64,000 bases of DNA. It comes from Flavobacterium aciduliphilum. GTDB lineage: Bacteria > Bacteroidota > Bacteroidia > Flavobacteriales > Flavobacteriaceae. The notes under the pieces were generated by a model. The model saw only the letters and a program-made list of their open reading frames with translations. It was not told the DNA's origin and ran no database searches. Location: assembly GCF_003268855.1 (NCBI RefSeq), contig NZ_QLSZ01000006.1, positions 124,001 to 188,000 of the forward strand, written 5' to 3'. Both the position numbers and the translations under genes were made by a program. Numbering within the stretch: the stretch's first letter is position 1; each line of letters opens with the position of its first letter. Positions 16,845 through 25,231 of the stretch are shown here, one piece after another.

Positions 16845-18222
16845 CGATTTTCACATTCATTTTACCTGTAGTTTTAATAAAAGCCACAAGCGCATTGCTT
16901 GTAATCTCTACTTTTTCAAACTCAAAATCATCTAAAGAACCATTTACAAAAACCCCTTTCATAGGAGAATAATTATTCAAAAAAGGGAGAAGGTTTTTTC
17001 TGCCCTCTTCCAAATTTTCTTTAATCGAATACCTACAGCTTTCTTCCATTTTCTTTAAAATAACACCTTGCAAAAGCCAATTGGCTGTTTTTGTAAGTAA
17101 TCCTTTAGTGTTCAAAACATAATCCATTTGGTCAAAATAGATTTCTTTGGTTACTGTGTTATAGTTTGGAATGCCACTTAAGTATATGGTTCCATTGATG
17201 CTGCCTGTCAAGTCAAGTGCAATAATTATTTTACTGTCTTTAGACCAAAGCGTCACATTTTGAATCACAATTTTACGACTGCCACTACTAAATTCTTTGC
17301 CTTGAAAGTTTTTAGTGATAATGCGAGAAGCGCTTTCAAAAGTAGATACCGCAGCTACAGAAACCGTTGTTTTTTCGGGTACTTTTGCGACCGATTTAAA
17401 AAGGAAATTGTCTTTGTTAAAGTTGTTTTTTGGAGTCTCACCCACAATGGTTTGCATAGTACATTTTAGACCTAAATCCATTTTTATGGTATTTTTTTGA
17501 AGTACCGCATCTGTCACAGTAATTTCTAAAGGATTTAATTTAAACCAAGTTTCATATTGTGCACTGGTTTGAAATGGATTGCTTAAAGTCTGTAAAACTG
17601 TTAAAACATAAGGTTTAAAATCGCAGGTTTTTTCAATAGCATCATCTATTTTTTTTGCAATTTTAGTTTTAAATAAGGATAACGCTGGGTTTATAAGATA
17701 GGTTACGGGCATTTTTTTCCCAGCTACTAGTAACGTCGGACTTTCACTCCAATTAAAATCTTTAATAACTGAGTTTGTTGTCAATTTCCAGTTAGACAAT
17801 TTAATATCGCTTTGAACAGTTATTATACCATTCAAATCAAGCTCTTTAGTGTCATTCAATCCTAAGAACTCAGTCCCATATTTAATTTTAATCCAAATTT
17901 TTAATGGTAGTACCGATTCAATTTTTCCATCTTTAGCTGCTAATTTAATAGATGAAGTTTTCCAAATTTTCATTTGGGTTTTGTCATCCTCTAAATTGGC
18001 ATCTTCATACACCAAGTCATGCAGCGATTTGTTTACTTGATTTTCAATCTCATTCAGTGAAACTTCAAGAGGCATATTAACATAGGAATTGGTAGTTTTA
18101 TATACCACTGCATTAGTTCCAGAAGGTTCAGGTTTTAGAGCTTCAATTTTGCTTGTTGTGCCGCAACGAGTAAGAAGGGCTATAATCATTATATAAAAAA
18201 CAAAAAATAGGTTCTTTTTCAT
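16831..18222 (-). CDS. DUF4403 family lipoprotein
   Basis: A 463-residue exported protein. The ATG at 18222 (MKKNLFFVFYIMIIALLTRC) gives a lipoprotein-type leader with Cys at residue 20, although the -1 residue Arg is unusual for a lipobox; a longer start at 18279 adds a non-signal extension. The body fits DUF4403: NSYVNMPLEVSLNEIENQVN near the mature start and repeated beta-rich halves resembling lipid-binding BPI/TULIP-like folds. The function is unknown. It is transcribed away from the TolC gene, and a candidate small ORF overlaps its 3' end. Confidence 0.85.
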   Translation of the reverse strand: MKKNLFFVFYIMIIALLTRCGTTSKIEALKPEPSGTNAVVYKTTNSYVNMPLEVSLNEIENQVNKSLHDLVYEDANLEDDKTQMKIWKTSSIKLAAKDGKIESVLPLKIWIKIKYGTEFLGLNDTKELDLNGIITVQSDIKLSNWKLTTNSVIKDFNWSESPTLLVAGKKMPVTYLINPALSLFKTKIAKKIDDAIEKTCDFKPYVLTVLQTLSNPFQTSAQYETWFKLNPLEITVTDAVLQKNTIKMDLGLKCTMQTIVGETPKNNFNKDNFLFKSVAKVPEKTTVSVAAVSTFESASRIITKNFQGKEFSSGSRKIVIQNVTLWSKDSKIIIALDLTGSINGTIYLSGIPNYNTVTKEIYFDQMDYVLNTKGLLTKTANWLLQGVILKKMEESCRYSIKENLEEGRKNLLPFLNNYSPMKGVFVNGSLDDFEFEKVEITSNALVAFIKTTGKMNVKIDGMD

Positions 18223-18312
18223 AGTAAAAAATTTTGGTGTGAATGTAACAAAAAATATGTTTTTACGTCTGATAAACAAGTTAAATAAATAGTATTATTT
18301 TTTAATAACAAG

Positions 18313-18320
18313 TACCTTTG
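18313..18320 (+). promoter_or_regulatory. Putative -7 element of the tolC-macA-tsaB operon
   Basis: TACCTTTG matches TAnnTTTG, 29 bases before the tolC ATG. The -33 region is only T-rich. Confidence 0.55.
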
Positions 18321-18349
18321 TAAGGTGTATTCACATAGTAAAATCAGTC

Positions 18350-19729
18350 ATGATCAGACGTCAACCATTACAATTCCGTTTCGTTTTTATCCTTTTTATA
18401 GGAATGACACTTCAAGCCCAATCCAAAAAATGGTCTCTACAGGAATGTGTAGACTATGCTTTGAAGCATAATATTTCCATTAAACAATCCGAATTGGATT
18501 CAGAGACAGCGGTTGTGGGAAAGACCTCTGCGGTTGGAATCTTTTTACCTTCTTTAAATGCCAATGCCTCTCATTCTTGGAATATTGGATTGAATCAAAA
18601 TATCACAACAGGGTTGCTAGAAAATCAGACGACTCAATTTACCTCGGCAGGGTTGAACTCGAATGTTACCATTTACAATGGATTGCAAAATCAGAATAAA
18701 CTTCGAAAAGCAAATTTATCAATTTTAGCAGCGCAATACCAACTGTCAAAAATGAAGGATGATATTTCGTTGAATGTCGCTAACGCTTTTCTGCAAATTT
18801 TATTCAACAAGGAAAATCTAAAAGTACAAAATGAACAACTGGCTAATGATGAGCGTCAACAAAAGAAAAGTGAAGAATTGGTAGCCGCAGGCTCTATTCC
18901 TAAAGGAGATTTATTAGATGTAAAAGCAACAGTTGCAGCCGATAAACAGAAAGTCATTGCCGCAGAGAACACGTTGTTTATTTCAAAATTGAGTTTGGCT
19001 CAATTGCTACAATTAGAAGATTTTAAAGATTTTGATGTTGTCGATGTTGCCTATGAAGCCAAGCCAAGTGCTACCATGCTCGAGAAACCAGAGGATATTG
19101 TGGCTAAAGCTAAACAAGAACGAGTAGAATTGAAAATTGCTCAAACCAATCTTAACATCGCACAAAAAGATGTAAAAATTGCTAAAGGAGCTTTTCAGCC
19201 AAGTTTGATAGGATTCTATAGCTTTAGTTCAAGGGTAAGTTATGCCGATAGAATTGTTGGAATTGATGCCTCAGGATTTCCTATTATTTCAGGACCACTT
19301 CCATTTTTCAATCAGTTTAGTAATAATAAAGGACATAATTTCGGAATCCAATTAAACATTCCGATTTTGAATAGTTTTTCTGCCAAAACCAATTTAGAAC
19401 GAACCAAAATTGCTCTTGAACGTTCTAAAACGAATCAAAAACAGGCAGAACTTGATTTAGAACGCAATGTCTACACTGCCATTACAAATGCCAAAGTAGC
19501 ACTCAATGCTTATGAAGCCGCACAAGCCGCATTTGATGCTCGAAAAGAGGCATTCAATTATGCTAAAGAAAAATATGCGGTAGGCATGATGAATAGCTTC
19601 GATTTCAATCAATCGCAAACACTATTTGTAAACGCACAATCGGAAGTGCTAAGAACCAAATACGATTATATTTTTAAAGTTAAAATAGTAGAGTTTTATT
19701 TCGGAATACCAATCATTGAAAATAAATAG
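18350..19729 (+). CDS. TolC family outer-membrane efflux protein
   Basis: A 459-residue TolC-type channel subunit with a signal peptide (FVFILFIGMTLQAQ). It shows the family's duplicated helical and beta arrangement: SLQECVDYALKHNISIKQSE at the start of repeat 1 and a matching helical repeat from about residue 250 (VELKIAQTNLNIAQKDVKIA), with a conserved LNIPILNSF segment before the last long coiled-coil helices. TolC trimers form the outer-membrane exit duct for export pumps. The stop overlaps a possible MacA start, and the adaptor ATG follows four bases later. Confidence 0.92.
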   Translation: MIRRQPLQFRFVFILFIGMTLQAQSKKWSLQECVDYALKHNISIKQSELDSETAVVGKTSAVGIFLPSLNANASHSWNIGLNQNITTGLLENQTTQFTSAGLNSNVTIYNGLQNQNKLRKANLSILAAQYQLSKMKDDISLNVANAFLQILFNKENLKVQNEQLANDERQQKKSEELVAAGSIPKGDLLDVKATVAADKQKVIAAENTLFISKLSLAQLLQLEDFKDFDVVDVAYEAKPSATMLEKPEDIVAKAKQERVELKIAQTNLNIAQKDVKIAKGAFQPSLIGFYSFSSRVSYADRIVGIDASGFPIISGPLPFFNQFSNNKGHNFGIQLNIPILNSFSAKTNLERTKIALERSKTNQKQAELDLERNVYTAITNAKVALNAYEAAQAAFDARKEAFNYAKEKYAVGMMNSFDFNQSQTLFVNAQSEVLRTKYDYIFKVKIVEFYFGIPIIENK

Positions 19730-19733
19730 AATC

Positions 19734-21029
19734 ATGTCAAAAAAGAGAATGTACACGATACTGGGAGTTATAATTACTCTGATTATTGTATTAATAGTTT
19801 TAAAAAGTACTGGGGTTATCGGAAAAAATGATGATTCTAAGGAAGTAGATGTAGCAAAAGCGAATGAAATTACAATTGTAGAAACCGTATCGGCAACAGG
19901 AAAAATTCAGCCAGAAGTAGAAGTTAAAATTTCATCTCAAGTATCGGGGGAAATTATCGAATTGCCAGTAAAAGAAGGACAAGTAGTAAAAAAAGGCGAT
20001 TTGTTAGTGCGCATCAATCCTGATTTATATACCTCTGGATTGAATCGGTCGGTATCTAATTTTTCTGGAACGAAGTCGGGATTAAATCAAGCCGAAGCTT
20101 CTTTCAAGGAATCACAAGCAAGTTATGAAAGAAATAAAACTTTATTTGAAAAAGGAATCATCTCAAAAGCGGATTGGGATAAAGCTATTGCTGCTTTTGA
20201 AGTAGCTAAAGCCAATCGACAAACAGCCTATTATAATGTTCAAAGTGCTTCAGCATCGGTTAAAGAAGCAAAAGATAATTTAGGAAGAACGACAATTTAT
20301 GCTCCGAATGATGGAACTGTTTCAAAACTTAATGTGGAGTTAGGGGAACGTATTCTAGGAACGCAACAGATGGCTGGTACTGAGTTGTTGCGGGTCGCTA
20401 ATTTGAATAATATGGAAGTAGAAGTTGACGTAAATGAAAATGATATCGTAAAAATCAATATTGGCGATGAAACTAAAATTCAAGTGGATGCCTATTTAAA
20501 GAAAGAATTCAAAGGAATTGTGACCAGTATTTCGAATTCAGCAAGTACCACTACTACTGCGGATCAGGTAACTAATTTTAAAGTCAAAGTTCGAATTTTG
20601 AAAGAATCGTATGCAGATTTGATTGCGGGTAAACCAGCGAGTTATTCGCCATTCCGTCCTGGAATGACGGCAACAGTAGATGTTATTACCAAAAGAAAAG
20701 AACATGTGATAGGAGTGCCTATAAGTGCTGTAGTTATAAAATCGGACACTACTGCTAAGAAGAAAGTTGAAATGCCACAGGATTCCAAGGATCAAGTGAA
20801 ATCAAAGAGTGATAAAAAATACGAATGTGTTTTTGTAAAAGTAGGCGATAAAGCAAAAATTAGAGTGGTTAAAACTGGGATTCAGGATGATACTAATATT
20901 GAAATTTTGTCTGGATTAAAACCAGGTGATGAAATTATAACAGGTCCTTATAACACAGTTTCGAAAGAACTCAATTCGGGAGATAAAGTTAAAGTGAGTG
21001 CGCCAATCAAAGAGTCTATTAAAAAATAG
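19734..21029 (+). CDS. Periplasmic adaptor (membrane fusion) protein, MacA/HlyD type
   Basis: A 431-residue membrane fusion protein. The ATG at 19734, four bases after the tolC stop, leads into a membrane anchor (TILGVIITLIIVLIVL). Next come the lipoyl half-motif SGEIIELPVKEGQVVKKGD, a helical hairpin (about residues 100-180), the second lipoyl half (TIYAPNDGTVSKLNVELGER) and a C-terminal beta-barrel and membrane-proximal domain. Such adaptors join an inner-membrane pump to TolC. No MacB or RND pump gene is adjacent, so the pump partner must be elsewhere. Confidence 0.9.
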   Translation: MSKKRMYTILGVIITLIIVLIVLKSTGVIGKNDDSKEVDVAKANEITIVETVSATGKIQPEVEVKISSQVSGEIIELPVKEGQVVKKGDLLVRINPDLYTSGLNRSVSNFSGTKSGLNQAEASFKESQASYERNKTLFEKGIISKADWDKAIAAFEVAKANRQTAYYNVQSASASVKEAKDNLGRTTIYAPNDGTVSKLNVELGERILGTQQMAGTELLRVANLNNMEVEVDVNENDIVKINIGDETKIQVDAYLKKEFKGIVTSISNSASTTTTADQVTNFKVKVRILKESYADLIAGKPASYSPFRPGMTATVDVITKRKEHVIGVPISAVVIKSDTTAKKKVEMPQDSKDQVKSKSDKKYECVFVKVGDKAKIRVVKTGIQDDTNIEILSGLKPGDEIITGPYNTVSKELNSGDKVKVSAPIKESIKK

Positions 21030-21040
21030 CGACGAACTCA

Positions 21041-21703
21041 ATGAAAGAATACATTTTAAATATTGAAACGGCCACCAAAAATTGCTCTGTTTCTTTGTCT
21101 AAAAACGGGGTAACAGTATGTTGTAAAGAAACGGCAGAGGAGGGCTACGCGCATGCTGAAAAGCTTCACGTTTTCATTGAATCGGTTCTAGCAGAAGCTC
21201 AAGTTCCTTATAGTAATTTGTGTGCCATAGCAGTTAGCCAAGGGCCAGGTTCCTATACAGGACTTCGTATTGGAGTTTCTGCAGCTAAAGGGTTAAGTTA
21301 TAGTTTGCAAATTCCATTGATTGCCATCGATACTTTGGAAACTTTAGTTTATCAAGTAAAACAAGATAACGGATGGATTGTCCCGATGATTGATGCTCGT
21401 AGAATGGAAGTATATTCGGCTGTTTTTAATGGTAAGAAAGAAAGAATTTCTCCTGTAGAATCTGTCATTTTAACTCCCGAAAGTTTTAGTATGTATTCAG
21501 GGGTTATGTATTTTGTTGGAGATAGTACTGAAAAAGCGAAAACGGTTTTAAACAACCCAAATTTTATTTTTTTAGAAGATACAAAATACCCTTCAGCGCG
21601 CGAGATGAGTTTGCTTTCCTATCAGAAGTTTTTGAACAAAAATTTTGTTGATGTAGCTTATTTTGAACCCTATTATCTTAAAGATTTTATGATTGTAAAA
21701 TAG
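21041..21703 (+). CDS. tsaB: tRNA threonylcarbamoyladenosine biosynthesis protein TsaB
   Basis: A 220-residue ASKHA-fold protein that scaffolds TsaD in t6A37 modification of ANN-decoding tRNAs. The start ILNIETATKNCSVSLSKNG and the family signature AVSQGPGSYTGLRIGVSAAKGL match TsaB. Length is normal. It begins 11 bases after the efflux adaptor and ends directly against the oppositely oriented mscS stop (21703/21704), with no terminator between them. Confidence 0.94.
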   Translation: MKEYILNIETATKNCSVSLSKNGVTVCCKETAEEGYAHAEKLHVFIESVLAEAQVPYSNLCAIAVSQGPGSYTGLRIGVSAAKGLSYSLQIPLIAIDTLETLVYQVKQDNGWIVPMIDARRMEVYSAVFNGKKERISPVESVILTPESFSMYSGVMYFVGDSTEKAKTVLNNPNFIFLEDTKYPSAREMSLLSYQKFLNKNFVDVAYFEPYYLKDFMIVK

Positions 21704-22537
21704 TTAACTGTTTTTGTCTCTAACGAAAGGCTGAATTGTTATTCCTTTTTCATCAAACATGTTTTTGCATTGTTCTAATAAATCAGAGGAAACCATCCCA
21801 AAATCTTCATTTTTTGCCCAAGGTCTAATTGCCAAATGAATTGCATTATCTGTCAATTCTCGAACCACTACAACAGGTTCAGGTTGTTTTAATACTTTCG
21901 GATGCTTACAAACGACTTCAAGAATAAGATCTTTGGCTTCTTTTATATTGGTTTCATATGATAATGAAAAAGAAAGATCTAGTCTTCGCATGCCTGCCAC
22001 AGAGAAATTAGTTATAATTCCATTGGAGAGAATTCCGTTCGGGATTAAAATGGTTTGGTTGTTGGCTGAAATAATTCGAGTAACAAAAATTTGTATTTCA
22101 GATACCGTTCCTACTACTCCTTGCGCTTCAATAGTGTCTCCAACTCTGAAAGGTTTGAAAACAATAATTAACATTCCCCCTGCAAAATTGGATAATGACC
22201 CTTGTAAGGACATTCCAATTGCTAAACCTGCCGCCCCAAGAATAGCTACGAAAGAAGAAGTTTCGATGCCTAATTTTGAAATAAACGTCACAAAAAGCAA
22301 TACTCGTAAAGCCCAAATCAGGATGTCGGCCAAAAATTTCGAAAGTGTAGGGTCAAACTCCCTTTTGACCATTATCTTAAGAGAAAGTCTATTTATGAAT
22401 CGTATGCCATATAATCCAACAGCAAGTATGATAAAAGCAGAAACTAGTTTTGGGGAGTATTCCATCAAAACTTTAAAAAACTCTTTGATATAATTATCAG
22501 CTGAAAAAAAACTTTGTTTTACATTCATGTTCAACAT
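21704..22537 (-). CDS. MscS family mechanosensitive ion channel
   Basis: A 277-residue small-conductance channel. Three membrane helices occupy about residues 18-120. The pore-lining TM3 signature GAAGLAIGMSLQGSLSNFAGG is intact, followed by FKPFRVGDTIEAQG, the start of the cytoplasmic beta domain, and the alpha/beta vestibule domain to the end. MscS channels release solutes during hypo-osmotic shock. Two starts are possible (22537 or 22528). It is the last gene of a leftward operon with the NTF2-like and pseudouridine synthase genes. Confidence 0.93.
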   Translation of the reverse strand: MLNMNVKQSFFSADNYIKEFFKVLMEYSPKLVSAFIILAVGLYGIRFINRLSLKIMVKREFDPTLSKFLADILIWALRVLLFVTFISKLGIETSSFVAILGAAGLAIGMSLQGSLSNFAGGMLIIVFKPFRVGDTIEAQGVVGTVSEIQIFVTRIISANNQTILIPNGILSNGIITNFSVAGMRRLDLSFSLSYETNIKEAKDLILEVVCKHPKVLKQPEPVVVVRELTDNAIHLAIRPWAKNEDFGMVSSDLLEQCKNMFDEKGITIQPFVRDKNS

Positions 22538-22562
22538 AATTCATTTAGAAGTTTTAAAAGAT

Positions 22563-22925
22563 TCATCCATGATACACTCGTGAAGCTGTGATTTTTGAAT
22601 CCGAGATTTCAAGCACTTCGGCTACCAGAATATCTGCTTCACCATCTACTTTTCGGGTATATTCCATAAAAACACGTTGTGAATTAGCGGTTAATGTCGT
22701 CACGTCGTAATGTAAGCTCGGAATCCGATCAAAAGCGTCTTGCCACCAAGTTCTCAGCGCTTCTTTTCCTTTAATCAGTCCAAGGGTTTCAGGATGTCTT
22801 ATTTTCAATTTCGGACTATAATGCACTGCTTCATCATCATATAAAGCTAATAAATTTTCCAAGTCGTGCTTGTTAAAAGCTTCAAACCAAGCTAAAGCAA
22901 TATTGTGCATGGCTTGTTCATTCAT
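22563..22925 (-). CDS. NTF2-like/SnoaL-like family protein
   Basis: A 120-residue cone-shaped alpha-beta barrel protein. The pattern ALAWFEAFNKHDLENLLALYDDEAVHYSP, then GKEALRTWWQDAF, matches the NTF2-like polyketide-cyclase superfamily. Members range from isomerases to binding proteins, so the substrate cannot be told. It starts three bases after the pseudouridine synthase stop. Confidence 0.8.
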   Translation of the reverse strand: MNEQAMHNIALAWFEAFNKHDLENLLALYDDEAVHYSPKLKIRHPETLGLIKGKEALRTWWQDAFDRIPSLHYDVTTLTANSQRVFMEYTRKVDGEADILVAEVLEISDSKITASRVYHG

Positions 22926-22928
22926 AGT

Positions 22929-23792
22929 TTATATGTTTTTTAAATTGATGATTTCTTGCTCAGTAAGAGGTCTCCAATGACCTCGAGGTAAGTTTTTCTT
23001 CGTTAAACCTGCAAAGGCTACACGATCAACTTTTAGTACATTATACTTATGATGTTCAAAAATGGCACGTACCACTTTAACATTAGCTGTTCTTAACTTG
23101 ATACCAATTTCTGTTTTGGCTTCGTTTTCAATGTAGCTGATTTCATCTACAAAAAGACGATGACCATCTAAAGTTACACCAGAGGCAATTTTTTCTAAAT
23201 CCTCAAATTTTAAGTTTCGATCTAAGGATACTTGATATATTTTGGTAGATTTTTGATTTGGCAAACTAAATTTACGAATCATATCCGTATCGTTAGTAAA
23301 CACCAATAAACCCGTTGTGTTTTTATCCATTCTCCCAATTGCTTGCATTTTTGATGAAGACGCACCTTTTAGTAGTTCTAAAACATTGCGATAGTCTGCA
23401 TCTTCTTCGTTAGAAGTGGTAAAGTTTTTTGGCTTGTTTAATAAGAAATATTCCTTTTTTTCTGGCGTTAAAACGGCACCGTCAAAATGAACCACATCGC
23501 CAGGTTTTACTTTATAGCCCAACTCAATAATTACCTCACCATTTACTTTTACGTTTCCTGATTGAATATAAATGTCTGCATCACGACGGGAGCACACACC
23601 TGAATTTGAAATGTATTTGTTTAATCGAATTTCGTCAGAATTTAAAGATTTCGGAAGGTTAGGAGAATCTTTTTTCGGGGTTGTTTTTTTATGTAGAGAA
23701 CGTTTTGGTAACGCAGGTTTTGAGGAAGTTGAGCTTTTGCGATTCCCGTTTGGTTTACCTGTTGCAGAACGTTTATTATTGGAAGTATTCAT
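22929..23792 (-). CDS. Pseudouridine synthase, RsuA/RluB/E/F family
   Basis: A 287-residue RNA pseudouridine synthase. Residues 1-50 are a Lys/Ser/Pro-rich disordered extension, then an S4 RNA-binding domain (RLNKYISNSGVCSRRDADIY), then the catalytic domain with the active-site Asp in IGRMDKNTTGLLVFTND. It probably modifies 23S or 16S rRNA; the exact site cannot be told from sequence, though RluB/RluF-like is most likely. The basic N-terminal tail is longer than in E. coli enzymes and is common in Bacteroidota. Confidence 0.9.
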   Translation of the reverse strand: MNTSNNKRSATGKPNGNRKSSTSSKPALPKRSLHKKTTPKKDSPNLPKSLNSDEIRLNKYISNSGVCSRRDADIYIQSGNVKVNGEVIIELGYKVKPGDVVHFDGAVLTPEKKEYFLLNKPKNFTTSNEEDADYRNVLELLKGASSSKMQAIGRMDKNTTGLLVFTNDTDMIRKFSLPNQKSTKIYQVSLDRNLKFEDLEKIASGVTLDGHRLFVDEISYIENEAKTEIGIKLRTANVKVVRAIFEHHKYNVLKVDRVAFAGLTKKNLPRGHWRPLTEQEIINLKNI

Positions 23793-23806
23793 GCTTTTTA
23801 TTTTTG

Positions 23807-23814
23807 CAAAGATA
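23807..23814 (-). promoter_or_regulatory. Putative -7 element of the pseudouridine synthase operon
   Basis: On the minus strand TATCTTTG matches TAnnTTTG, 14 bases before the ATG at 23792. Confidence 0.5.
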
Positions 23815-23859
23815 CTCTATTTCAATAGAAAAAGCTATAGAAATTTTAAAACCTAGATG

Positions 23860-24636
23860 TTAAAAATCTTTTGAAAGCACTGGATATGTATTCCCTAGAA
23901 TAGTTTCTAAAACACTTGGATTTGAATTGGTGTAGAACACGTGTTGACTTCCATGGGCATCTCTAAATCCTACGAGGTCTTCTAGTATTTTTTTGGTTTG
24001 TCGTGCGACAGCTTCCCCCGAATCAATAATTGTAATATGATTAGGTAGAATTTTTTTAATTTGTGGAACTAAATAGGGATAATGACTACAACCAAGAACC
24101 AAATAATCAATATCAGACTTAATCATTGGGGTAAGATATTCTTTTAATAAGGTATTCATTTTTTCAGATTCAATCTGACCACTTTCGATGAGCTCAACCA
24201 AACCATAGCCAATTTGTTCGATAATTTGAATGGTATGAAATTGTTCTACATTTTTTGCAAAAAGACTACTGTTCAAGGTTCCTTTAGTAGCTAAAATGCC
24301 TATTTTTTGGGTTTTAGAATGTAATGCTGCGGGTTTTATGGCAGGCTCAATTCCGATAAAAGGGACTTTGAAATGAGCTCTTAATTCTTTTATAGCGTTT
24401 GTGGTTGCCGTATTGCAAGCGACTACGATAAGTTTGCAGTTTTGTTGAAGTAAAAATTCTGTGTTTTTAAAACTCAAGTCTATAATTTGTTCTTTTGTTT
24501 TTTCACCATAGGGAGCATTCTTGCTATCTGCAAGATAGATTGTATTTTCAAAAGGAAGTAGTTGGTGAATTTCTTTCCAAATTGAAGTGCCACCAATTCC
24601 TGAATCAAATAGTCCTATAGGATTGTTGTTAATCAT
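23860..24636 (-). CDS. murI: Glutamate racemase
   Basis: A 258-residue cofactor-independent racemase that makes D-glutamate for peptidoglycan. Both catalytic cysteines are present: Cys74 in VVACNTATT and Cys183 in LGCSHYPYL, with His185. The N-terminal FDSGIGGTS carries the conserved Asp-Ser pair. It lies downstream of the bamA-Skp block. A -7-like TATATTTG on the minus strand (24642-24649) ends only five bases before the start codon and overlaps the terminator of the upstream gene, so a nearly leaderless mRNA is possible. Confidence 0.95.
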   Translation of the reverse strand: MINNNPIGLFDSGIGGTSIWKEIHQLLPFENTIYLADSKNAPYGEKTKEQIIDLSFKNTEFLLQQNCKLIVVACNTATTNAIKELRAHFKVPFIGIEPAIKPAALHSKTQKIGILATKGTLNSSLFAKNVEQFHTIQIIEQIGYGLVELIESGQIESEKMNTLLKEYLTPMIKSDIDYLVLGCSHYPYLVPQIKKILPNHITIIDSGEAVARQTKKILEDLVGFRDAHGSQHVFYTNSNPSVLETILGNTYPVLSKDF

Positions 24637-24647
24637 AAAAACAAATA

Positions 24648-24678
24648 TAAAAAAAAACTGCCCAAAAAAGAGCAGTTT
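24648..24678 (-). terminator. Terminator of the bamA-Skp operon
   Basis: On the minus strand AAACTGC (24678-24672) pairs with GCAGTTT (24661-24655) and is followed by a T-run. The T-run overlaps the putative murI -7 element. Confidence 0.75.
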
Positions 24679-24697
24679 AAGAGAAAAAGAGTTTGTA

Positions 24698-25198
24698 TTA
24701 AAACCCTAAATCTTTTTTCACATCAGCTGTTAAATCTGGACCGTCAGATAATAACAAATCTGTTGCGTTTAAAACATATTGGTATCCTTTGGCTTTACCC
24801 ACTTTCTGGATAGAAGCTTTCACCTTAGTTTCAATAGGTTGCATCAAATCGGCTTCTTTCTTTTGCAAGTCTTTTTGAGCAGTATCTTGAAAATCGCTTA
24901 TTCTTTTAGCCATATCTTGAACTTCTTGTTGACGAGTTTGGTTTACAGCGTCAGTAACTGTAGAAGCTTCAGTTTCATATTTTTTGATTTTCGCTTGATA
25001 TTCGTCTACCATAGTTTTATAATCCGCAGAATAGGTGTCACCTAATTTTTTCAATTGATTTTGTGCATCAAGAACCGCTGGCATTTTCGTCATAATTTCT
25101 TTTACGTCCACATGAGCCACTTTAGCTTGTGCATTAATAGTTTGAAAACCAAGTAAAGCTACTGCAGCTATTAAATAAGTCTTAAATTTTTTCATCAT
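24698..25198 (-). CDS. Periplasmic chaperone, OmpH/Skp family (short)
   Basis: A 166-residue exported protein: signal peptide (FKTYLIAAVALLGFQTINAQA), then AKVAHVDVKEIMTKMPAVLDAQ, two long helices forming a coiled-coil tentacle (about residues 50-125), and the C-terminal strand YQYVLNATDLLLSDGPDLT. Skp trimers hold unfolded outer-membrane proteins on their way to BamA. It follows a longer Skp paralogue by 33 bases, and bamA is just upstream of that. Confidence 0.9.
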   Translation of the reverse strand: MMKKFKTYLIAAVALLGFQTINAQAKVAHVDVKEIMTKMPAVLDAQNQLKKLGDTYSADYKTMVDEYQAKIKKYETEASTVTDAVNQTRQQEVQDMAKRISDFQDTAQKDLQKKEADLMQPIETKVKASIQKVGKAKGYQYVLNATDLLLSDGPDLTADVKKDLGF

Positions 25199-25231
25199 TT
25201 TTTAGTTTATTAATTATTGTATTTCTATTTA

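Noticed and set aside
21933..22493. A 186-codon plus-strand open frame opposite mscS
   Set aside because: It lies entirely antisense to a complete MscS gene with intact pore motifs, and its translation shows no recognisable domain or leader.
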